This document shows, in pieces, positions 17,352 to 24,286 of a DNA stretch of 24,286 bases. The stretch's first letter is position 1; each line of letters starts with the position of its first letter. The translations under genes were made by a program, and so were the position numbers. Source of the DNA: Phoronis australis (lineage: Eukaryota; Phoronida; Phoronidae); assembly GCA_002633005.1 (NCBI GenBank), contig NMRA01000467.1:320510-344795 (forward strand), in the 5' to 3' direction. Below the pieces are notes generated by a model. The model was not told the origin of the DNA, ran no database searches, and worked only from the letters and a program-made list of their open reading frames with translations.

Positions 17352-19099
17352 CAGGGATATACTTAGCCACTCGCCCAGTCGCCAATGCGAGTAAAAATGG
17401 TGCTGGGCGAGTATAAGTTGACTTGCCGGTCGCCCGCTGGCGAGCGAATTTCAGACCGCAAAAGCACTATATCGTTTCCCAGATGAATATGAACAATTTT
17501 CCTCCTCCTTGTGCTGTTTTTGTCATGAATTTAAGGTTCAGTTTGGTCATCGTGTCGATGCTCCGGCAGTAAAAAACATCGGCGCAGTGCGACCCTACCG
17601 ATTCAGTACATGTCACCCGTTACGCGATTCGTCAAAAACAGTGTGTGGTCGTGCACAAAGAATTTGTGGACTAGTCCGAAACGAAGAAAAGGGGAGAAAG
17701 GTGGAAGACCGGTCCATGTGCTCATAGCAAATAAAATACCATATTTCTTGGAACTGATTTCTTATTGTAATGTACAATGTCATTTTAGCCAAAATTATTT
17801 TTATAAACATTCGTCCTAACAAGCGCCCATGCCCCTATAAGCGTCCCCATTCGTTTTCAGACTTCGCTAAAATAAGCGCCCAGTCCATGAATGTGAATAT
17901 ATCAGTGCAAAAAATGTCTTACCTCACAGTTCTAAAATTCTACAGTAAATGTATTCAATTTATCAATAATATCCGATAGTTCTGAAAAATCATTGTGCAC
18001 GTAATTTCTAGTAGACCACGAGCCTCGCCGCTATGTCGGTATTTAGCCGTGGCTGTACACTTCAAACCATTCCGCAGTGCTTTAAAAAGAACGCAAAAGA
18101 TTTGCTGATCTTGCGAGGAAAGTGTCACACTACGTGGTCTGGCCCTGATCAGAACAGACGCAGCGTACTCAGGTCAACGGGATTGGTATTGTATCTTTCC
18201 CGTACAGATCTTCTCCCACAACAGGAATCCAGATTGTTTTGTACACGAAAAATTATAAAAATTGCGAATCGAAACTTGGCCAAGAAGCGCGCGCTAGGGC
18301 CCACATATAACATGTGGGCCTGCTCAATGAGATAAATATACTGCATTATACAGCTCATTGGGCCTGCTACTCTGGCAAATGAACACTGATGACACGCACG
18401 CGCTCGTTCATTCGGTGCACACCAGCTGATTCACTTCAATACAAACGTCACGTGAAACAACATATTTGTTCGTCCAGATTTTTCTCGTTGCGGGGTGCGA
18501 TCTAGCGCAGATTTTGACTTAATCTGCGGTTAATCCCGACTCCGAGTCCACAGGAACTTAAGAATCTTAGGAAAGGCTATTTGGGAGGATTTCATGTAAT
18601 TTGAGTCGAAACTATTTTTACTCAAGAATTCAAGTTGTCCTATCGACGATCGCGAAGCAGCGACGCATCAGTCGGCAAGTTTTCGCCCTGGGATTTCAGC
18701 ACATTTTTTTAAAAAGATCGTAATTTAACAACAGAGTTTGATAGCAATGCACCACAGTTTTGTAGCTAGTCTGTCATAGGTTACACATACGTCACAGCGC
18801 GTAAATTTGATGAATCCTAGCTTCCGATTTCACCCGTTTCGGAGACCAGGTTTTAACTGCCGTAGGCTACAAAAAGAGTCCCCCTGGGCGCTTATTAGAG
18901 CGAATACGGTAGCCCTAATAAATGGTGACATCAGTGCACCAAACGATGATTTTTATTTAAATTAGCAGCAAGTTTGTGGTGACTGGCGCCAACGGCCGGG
19001 TGACCGAACTTCGGGCTTGGCGAGTAGATTTTCTGGCTCCGGCACTCGCCCAGCTGGCGAGCAGGGTTTTTCAAGACTAAAAGCCTGGGTATATCCCTG
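17352..19099. mobile_element. hAT-like element (1748 bp) inside the THAP exon
   Basis: The termini are CAGGGATATAC on the left and GTATATCCCTG on the right, a perfect 11-bp inverted pair. Both ends continue inward with several ACTCGCC or GGCGAGT and CGCCAGC-type motifs (17370-17450; 18985-19070), as in hAT subterminal regions. The interior has no recognisable transposase. An open frame at 17461-17727 (ALYRFPDEYEQF and CCFCHEFKVQFG) is unassigned. A second inverted-repeat unit (about 17821-18914) is nested inside. Confidence 0.7.
17821..18914. repeat. Inverted GCGCTTAT-family ends nested in the hAT-like element
   Basis: The left block (17821-17882) has AAGCGCCC, ATAAGCGTCCC and AATAAGCGCCCAG about 17 and 35 bp apart. 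The right block (18888-18914) has the complement, GGGCGCTTATTAGAGCG then AATACGGTA. TTCGCT..AATAAGCGCCCAG is shared in opposite orientation. The interior, about 1 kb, holds a hairpin at 18298-18320 (GGCCCACAT, ATAAC, ATGTGGGCC) and no gene that I recognise. The open frame at 18033-18335 is unassigned. Confidence 0.5.
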
Positions 19100-19100
19100 A

Positions 19101-19169
19101 CTTCCACACTTTTTCAAAAGAGGGAAAACTACTAAGGAATGGCTGAGGAGGGTAAAAGTCTAGTTGCCG
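19101..19169 (+). pseudogene. THAP zinc-finger exon, 3' part with splice donor
   Basis: Joined to SVSF at 17350, the reading continues HTFSKEGK, then in the next frame TTKEWLRRVKSLVA. This matches the THAP core after VSFH, where the family has a conserved Trp (KEWL). The GCC before GTAAGT at 19170 is a strong donor in a place where THAP genes are often split. A one-base frame change between the two halves suggests decay. The downstream exon with the remaining Cys and His ligands was not found. Confidence 0.55.
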
Positions 19170-19994
19170 TAAGTATTGGTATGTTTTTTGGAGATCGATT
19201 CAACATCAGACAACTTGATTTTTGGTAACGTTGATAAGTCTTTTGACCACAACACCTTGCAGGACGATGCCATGTTTGTCAAGGCGCCTCGTTTTCGATC
19301 AACACGACAGCAGCGCCCCGCGTTCGTGAAAGAGGTGAATACAGCACAGAAAACTTTCTGTGTGACAGAAATTACACCTTCACTCAGGCACGCAGCCCTG
19401 TTTCTATGTGTTGATTTTTTTCGGTCACTTTTGCAGTGTAGTTGTCTGTGGTTAGAGTGCCTGAGATTAGATTCCGAGGTAAGGGTTTTTGTGCGTGGTA
19501 AGAGTTTTGCGATGTGTGGTAAGGGGGTGCGGGCGTGGTAAGAGTTGGTTTCCACACCATGCAGATGACTGGTGGAGATTACCTCATGCAACCCCATTGT
19601 TTTAACAGAAGTCAGACTGCAAGGGCTTTTACTCTGTGCTCCACTTCACGTATTATAGAACAGTGGTGGAAATCTTAACTAATGAACTTATTCTGGCATA
19701 GAATATTAATTATTTCTCCCAACGGACTGGTTGTCAAAACAAATCAAAACTTACCACCGAAACACACACAGGTCTCACACATGCTGCGAGCCCTGAATCA
19801 CTACGCGCCATTCCACTTTGTTTGATCTTTATAGTAAAATTTTTTAATTGGACTTTTGCCATTGTGTACAAAACTGTTCAGCTGAACTAAAATGTATTTT
19901 CAATTCGTGCAATATGAATAATATTTTTGCATTCGAGTCTTTCTAGGATATTGAAAGCATAAATTTTATCATGTTCAGTATTGGCGAGGAACAT
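19170..19994. other. Unassigned sequence after the THAP donor
   Basis: Open frames on both strands (19160-19597 -, 19176-19541 +) mirror each other and have no domain. A possible acceptor (CACCTTGCAG) lies at about 19261, but the following frame shows no THAP features. Confidence 0.45.
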
Positions 19995-20467
19995 TGGAAG
20001 AAATGTATTAGGACAAAACCAAAGTTGAGAACTTACATGACGTATTAAGAAAACTTTAAAATCGAGGCATACATGTATTTTTGTTTTCCTTGAGTAAGAT
20101 TTTTTATTTTGTCCCTTAAGATTTGGTATTCTTTTACTTGAGATAAAGGTTGGAAGGTACACTAATTTTAAACCAGAAAAAGTTATGTCGCGTATGTTGT
20201 CTCACAGCTGTAGAAGATGAACTTCATTTTGTGCGTCACTGTACTCTATATCGCGGTTTACGTAGAAAACATACAGATAAGCTTAGTTTGTTTAGTGATT
20301 CATATGTTGAAAAAGAAGCATTTTTAACTGCAAGAGGAGTTTATATACTGTTGTGTAATCAGTGATTTCAAGCCGAATGGGCTGGATGTTTTTACATTCT
20401 TAATTTATTATTTAAATTTAGCCCATGTCACTAATAAACTGCTACTGCTACTGCTACTGCTACTACT
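19995..20467 (+). mobile_element. LINE 3' end with CTG/CTA-rich tail
   Basis: Broken frames read KPKLRTYMTY and NFKIEAYMYF, then KLCRVCCLTAVEDELHFVRH followed by CTLYRGLRRKH (20168-20270). The C..C.....EDE.HF...C..Y..LR pattern is the Cys/His tail of a CR1/L2/RTE-like ORF. A stop at 20363 is followed by an AT-rich UTR with AATAAA at 20434 and the microsatellite GCTACTGCTACTGCTACTGC at 20441-20460. That order (Cys/His tail, UTR, simple repeat) marks the element's true 3' end. The 5' part is lost. Confidence 0.75.
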
Positions 20468-21206
20468 TGGTGTATTAAAATATTTGCCTTTTTTATTTTT
20501 ATTCTTTGAATATGAATTACTACGCTCATTTTGTGAAAGAGGAGTGGGGACTTTGGTTTCTATGAACTTGTCTTGTGAAGTTAGTCCAATAATAGTCCAA
20601 TAATTTAGGTCTCGCTTAACGCAACTCAACGGAAATTTTAATTTGCGTCGATTTTACCAAGATGCTTAACTTTGTTTTAGTGATTTTTGTGGAATCAGTC
20701 CTATCGCCTTCTGCTGAGTACAACACAAGACAAACCTAATCAGACAAAATACCTGTTACCTGTCACGTCTCTCAACTTTTGGCGGCGTTTACAACAAAGG
20801 AGACGCGATATCTTGATGATTGCCAAAATAATTTTAGTCATCTACATGCGTTCCTTGAATACATTAGGTCCGAGGCCACCTAAGAGGAATTGTTAAGATT
20901 TTTAGGAAATTCATTTTGAATAAACAGCACATTTTTCGTTGTAAATTTTTTCATCTTTCCGATATGTAATGTATTTTGAATCATCACTATTTTATGGAAT
21001 ATATGCATATGAACACAACTTCGGCTTTATGCCAAACGTTTCAAGTCTGGTCAGTACCATGCGCGCACCCAGGGCGGTTGTTACGAAGTGATTGCACAAA
21101 ATATAAAACATGTAATAAGCATTACAAAAAGAAGGTTTCGCGCGCAATACAAACGCTGTGGACCATACACAAATAGGTCTCTTAGTATCAAAGTATGAGT
21201 TAAATC
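20468..21206 (+). other. Mostly unassigned; possible short coding remnant at 20770-20905
   Basis: From about 20761 one frame reads AAFTTKETRYLDDCQNNFSH, then LHAFLEYIRSEAT, a stop, then EELLRFLGNS. The EEL.RFL ending recalls the last part of HECT-like domains found in some invertebrate transposon-associated proteins, but the match is short and I would not rely on it. The rest is AT-rich without structure. Confidence 0.25.
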
Positions 21207-21277
21207 GTGGTGGTGCAGTGGTAAAGCACGCGCGCTCTATCCGCCAGGTCGTGAGTTCGAGTCTGTCGCGCTTGCAG
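21207..21277 (+). mobile_element. tRNA-derived SINE head with Pol III A and B boxes
   Basis: TGGTGCAGTGG (21211-21221) fits the A box and AGTTCGAGTC (about 21254-21263) the B box, about 33 bp apart. It is followed by T-rich sequence (21278-21320). The segment does not fold as an intact tRNA over its full length, and no anticodon arm is convincing, so a SINE is preferred over a tRNA gene. Confidence 0.65.
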
Positions 21278-21374
21278 TTTTTCCTGTTTGACACTTTCTC
21301 CGATTTTTTTGCCTTTTTTTCTTGCATAATTCTTCGGGAATCAAGGAAAATGCTTGATTTTTAGAGGAAGAAAA

Positions 21375-21514
21375 CAGAAAATTTTCCTGGGCGGGACGGG
21401 GGCAAACCCCCCTCCCGACCTCCCCCCATTTGGTGATATGCGCATCTACAATCGTGCTTTGAGCAAATGTTTACAGACAAAATGCCCCCTTGTGATATCC
21501 TAGATCCGCCACTG
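21375..21514. mobile_element. hAT-like mini-element, right end clear, left end uncertain
   Basis: The right end reads ATCCTAGATCCGCCACTG at 21514, the complement of CAGTGGCGGATCTAGG, as in the elements ending at 5850 and 9450. The interior has the same C- and G-runs (GACGGGGGC, CCCCCCTCCC). No matching CAGNGG terminus or 5-bp duplication is visible on the left, so that end may be lost. Confidence 0.55.
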
Positions 21515-21926
21515 CTTTACGTGAAATTTCGCCGCGTGCTGAGTAAAAACAGTCGTTGGCAAGCTAAAGCCTGTCATTGCAACTTCTGCTGACTGGCTGT
21601 TCGATTGATCTTTCTCGACAGAAGAGAAGCGATGTACATGTATTGATGACTGCACTGGGCTCGAGGCATGCTAATTTCGCTTGAAAAGGCTCTAACATCT
21701 ACGTCAAACTCAGCAAATAACTTAGGGTGAAGCTCTTCAAGTTATTTCAAATTTCGCACAGTGTCATTGGTCAAGTTTAGAGTTGAGGCTTCAGAAAATG
21801 AAGAAAGAAAAGTAGCAGTGCCATGTTGCAAATGCTTTTTATAGACGAGTCCACGGTTTCGAGTTGAGCATGCGTAGCGCACTAGTGTGGTAGAGAACTA
21901 GATGGAGTCGAGTTTTTAACCTAAGT
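21515..21926. other. Unassigned sequence
   Basis: No gene or repeat that I can support. Confidence 0.5.
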
Positions 21927-22912
21927 TACATGTTGAGTGAACACGCCGATTTTTACTTAGCGCTCTATTGGACCCGGCAATAAAACGGAAGCAGCCGCAA
22001 GTAAATGGCGAATACAGGACTTGACATAATATATTGTGCAATTGTTATGGAATATTGTGTTGTTATTTGGACACAGAGACCATTTTGTACACAGAAAACG
22101 AAGACCCAGTCGTAGTGCTAAATACAGGGAGGGAAAAGATTCAATGGTCGCCCCTCTATTTGTGCTAAGCCCCAAACCCGTACCACCAAACTTCGAATCC
22201 ACGAAACCATTTCCATATTCGCACCTCTAATCTCAACATGTGCGCCAAAAATACACCATACGCGTTGACCAAACTCCACACCGGACCAAACTCTAGACCA
22301 GTGCTCGGATCAAGAATCTGTTCCCAGTTGCAGTGCATGAACAAGTCCTAAATAGGGACTCAACTAAGTTCCCTATACCACCTTCGGCGTGTTTGTGTCT
22401 TTGTTTACTCACCATTCTTATGTTTTTTATCAGTTTACGAGCTTCTCTTTGACTCAGAGCCATTTTTAAATATTGTAATTAAAATCTGAGCGCTTTTTAA
22501 GGAAAATAAACATTCTTTAAATAAAGGGCATTGCATAAAAATATAACTATTGCAACAAGTTTATTCACAGTCCACGGTAAAAAAAGTTCAGAAACGTTGT
22601 CGAGTCCCTATTTGAAACTGTTTCGTGCGACAGGGCACATGTCCCCAGTTATGGAGTTCGCAGTCACCAGGTATGGAGTATTTTCGATACATGTGGCACG
22701 TAACGTGGGTATCCAATTTCTACTGCGGATGGGTGTTTGGGAACCGTGCGTGAAATTTAAAGGTGCGCCTATGGGATCGTGTTTATACCATGAATTATAT
22801 CTAGCAGAAATCACAATATTCTCGCACAACTTTATTATTTAGTTTTCGCGATTTACTCTCGGCTCCTTCAATAGAGCGCAATGTAAACTTCGGCGTGTTT
22901 ACTCAAAATGTA
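21927..22912. mobile_element. 986-bp element with 44-bp terminal inverted repeats
   Basis: 21927-21970 and the reverse complement of 22869-22912 agree at 38 of 44 positions. Shared blocks include AACACGCCGA and GCGCTCTATTG. The interior has no recognisable protein, so it is a MITE-sized non-autonomous DNA element. I could not fix a target duplication, and the ends may extend some bases outward. It carries a smaller inverted-repeat unit at 22336-22627. Confidence 0.7.
22336..22627. repeat. Nested inverted-repeat unit (about 290 bp)
   Basis: AAATAGGGACTC at 22350-22361 is matched by GAGTCCCTATTT at 22602-22613. Weaker pairing extends on both sides (GCAYGAA outward, AACTAAG against CGTTGT inward). 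The interior is AT-rich. It may be a small MITE inside the larger element. Confidence 0.55.
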
Positions 22913-23345
22913 CTGTAAACTCGGATGGGCGATGTCAGCATTCCCGTGCTGCCATTATGGCGTTTTGTCCATGCCCATCTTGCCGAGTCTTAGTTAGTTT
23001 TATCTATTTACGTCATAATAAATGACAATATTCGCAATACTCCTATTGTTTTACTCTGCAACATAGCTCGTGGCGTACCCCGGGCAAAATAGATTACGAT
23101 AAATTAAATTTAACTTGTTAAATGCATTTATCGTCATTATTTTGACATTTGTCTCTTTATTTTGAAACCAGTCCGGGTTTATTTTGCATTACTCATCTCT
23201 ATTTATAGCCTCAAGGGCCTACTTTTGTATTCATACATTTCTCTACGCGACTCCTGATTGGTCGCCCATATTTCCTTTGTTCAGTTCAACGTGGTCTCTC
23301 ATTCAGCCACCTACCTCGTCGTCTACAAGACCTACGTTTTCACAA
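22913..23345. other. Unassigned sequence with one imperfect stem
   Basis: CTCGGATGGGC (22920-22930) can pair with GCCCAT..GCCGAG (22973-22987). Otherwise AT-rich with no gene seen. Confidence 0.4.
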
Positions 23346-23560
23346 ATAAACTTAAGTTTCAAGTAATAACTTAAGTTTTCATGAAAACTTAAGTTTTTTG
23401 TACTAGCAAAACTTAAGTTTTTCTGATAACTTAAGTTTATCACAAAACTTAAGTTTTTGTAATTTTAAAAACTTAAGTTTTCCTGACTTCTTTAGTTTTT
23501 CAGAAAACTGGATTTTTTCATTTGTGGAAAACTTGAATTTTCTAAAAACTCTAAGGTTTC
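23346..23560. repeat. Palindrome array AAACTTAAGTTT with 18-18-24 bp spacing
   Basis: The CTTAAG cores start at 23351, 23370, 23388, 23412, 23430, 23448 and 23472, a step pattern of 19, 18, 24, 18, 18, 24. Decayed cores continue in the same rhythm: CTTTAG at 23490, CTGGAT at 23508, CTTGAA at 23532 and CTAAGG at 23551. It behaves as a 60-bp higher-order repeat made of three palindromes. Confidence 0.9.
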
Positions 23561-23919
23561 TGTGTGATGAAAATATACGTTTTCAAGTTTTTAAAATTTG
23601 AAAATTGTGAGATATTTAATTTTTGGTTCGAAAATTTTCCCATTATTTTCCAACAAATAACGTAGAAAATATATCTGAAACTAAATAAGGCGATCCAGAT
23701 CCTCCCAAGGATACTCTTGTTTCGTGAAATGAAGAATATAAATCGGTAAATAAAACAACAAGAATGGATCAACTGAAATTTGAAATTTTCGGAGGTAACA
23801 ACTTCCTTTATCAACAAAAACAGAAATAAAGTAAAATCAAACACAAAATGACAATTGACATATAAGATATGGTGTAATGAAAATGATACATTTTTGCGTA
23901 AAAAATTCAATGACATATT
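23561..23919 (-). other. 3' untranslated region of the Penelope-like element (inferred)
   Basis: This lies directly after the endonuclease stop in the - strand direction. It is AT-rich, and its long open frame (23551-23916, hydrophobic) is best explained by composition. The palindrome array borders it, so the array could be either the element's tail region or the target. Confidence 0.5.
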
Positions 23920-24286
23920 TTAAGTTTTTATGTTCAATCCATGAGGTTCTATAGTATTCAGTTTGTCTATCCAATATTGTTCTCTTTTAAGTCTGTGAGG
24001 GGTACTGGGGTGTTGGAGTTTTTCTATTATTTGTACAGAAAGATCTTGAATATTATGGTTTTTGGAATTGAAATGATTACCTACAGTATCAGAAATGTTT
24101 TTATGTATTATGTTAAATCTATGATTACGAAACCGAGTTTGTAGATTATGTTGAGTTTGTCCTACGTATTGGATAGAACATTTTTTACAAGTTATAAGGT
24201 AAATAATATTGTTGGTGGTGCAATCAGAATAATGTTTTATTTCAAAGTTTTCATTGGTTTGGGAAGACTGGAAAAAAGTGCTATCG
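23920..24286 (-). CDS. Penelope-like element GIY-YIG endonuclease, C-terminal part
   Basis: From the right edge of the window the - strand is open for 122 codons to a TAA at 23920-23922. It reads CTTNNIIYLITCKKCSIQYV, then GQTQHNLQTRFRNH, VGNHFNSKNHNIQDLSV, and LKREQYWIDKLNTIEPHGLN. IYLI..C..C..QYVGQT is the GIY-YIG core, with the Cys pair typical of Penelope-like elements. R and H in TRFRNH, E in REQYW and the terminal GLN complete the family pattern. The domain cuts target DNA for retrotransposition, with the reverse transcriptase normally encoded upstream, here beyond 24286. There are no stops or frameshifts. Confidence 0.88.
   Translation of the reverse strand, partial: DSTFFQSSQTNENFEIKHYSDCTTNNIIYLITCKKCSIQYVGQTQHNLQTRFRNHRFNIIHKNISDTVGNHFNSKNHNIQDLSVQIIEKLQHPSTPHRLKREQYWIDKLNTIEPHGLNIKT

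Noticed and set aside
19160-19597. 145-residue - strand ORF as a gene
   Set aside because: It is mirrored by a 121-residue + strand frame, has no recognisable motifs, and overlaps the THAP exon donor.
21207-21277. Functional tRNA gene
   Set aside because: A and B boxes are present, but the acceptor and anticodon arms do not pair convincingly.
14688-23560. A single cause for the 18-bp spacing seen in three different arrays
   Set aside because: The motifs are unrelated (CCGGCGCTTA, GACCAATACATGG, AAACTTAAGTTT), and one shared number is weak evidence for a link.
23551-23916. 121-residue hydrophobic - strand ORF as a membrane protein
   Set aside because: It lies in AT-rich sequence after the Penelope-like stop. 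The Phe/Ile/Leu richness follows from base composition, and there is no domain.

Overview
The window reads as nuclear DNA of an invertebrate animal, most likely marine. It is AT-rich, has spliced exons, no bacterial gene organisation, and a very dense mix of transposons typical of animals such as amphioxus, hemichordates, brachiopods or molluscs. I cannot narrow the species from sequence alone.

Host gene: the only convincing intact host gene is a secreted lectin on the + strand in three exons: 1728-2040 (signal peptide plus PAN/apple-like Cys module), 8965-9189 and 15012-15232 (the two halves of an F-type lectin, or fucolectin, domain). The exon 2/exon 3 junction is phase 1 on both sides with good splice sites. 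With the proposed exon 1 donor the three exons total 759 nt, or 253 codons including the stop. A second gene-like piece is a THAP zinc-finger exon (17291-17351 plus 19101-19169), split by a transposon.

Layout. 1-689: end of a PIF/Harbinger transposon carrying the N-terminus of a HARBI1-like transposase (- strand). 690-1727: spacer with a 38-bp hairpin. 1728-2040: lectin exon 1. Intron 1 (2041-8964) holds a decayed LINE (endonuclease, RT, RNase H; 4350-8147). A 1160-bp Harbinger derivative (5070-6229) is inserted in it with a TAT target duplication. A 157-bp hAT-like element (5694-5850, CTACG duplication) sits inside that. 8965-9189: lectin exon 2. Intron 2 (9190-15011) holds another hAT-like mini-element (9306-9450), a decayed BEL/Pao pol region (about 9627-10766, resuming at 14408-14530), and, between the two halves of its integrase, a 3635-bp DNA transposon (10770-14404, TAA duplication). 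15012-15232: lectin exon 3.

Downstream: a 68-bp satellite array (15473-16280), a LINE scrap, an 18-bp hairpin tandem repeat (17019-17090), the THAP exon split by a 1748-bp hAT-like element (17352-19099) that itself contains a nested inverted-repeat unit, a LINE 3' end with a CTG/CTA tail (19995-20467), a tRNA-derived SINE head (about 21207-21277), an inverted-repeat element (21927-22912) with another inside it, a palindrome array with an 18-18-24 bp spacing rule (23346-23560), and the GIY-YIG endonuclease end of a Penelope-like element running off the window (23920-24286, - strand).

The window is best read as a layered record of insertions around one lectin gene. Several junctions can be checked to the base, because removing an insert and one target-duplication copy restores the reading of the older element. 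No cooperative operon-like system is present.
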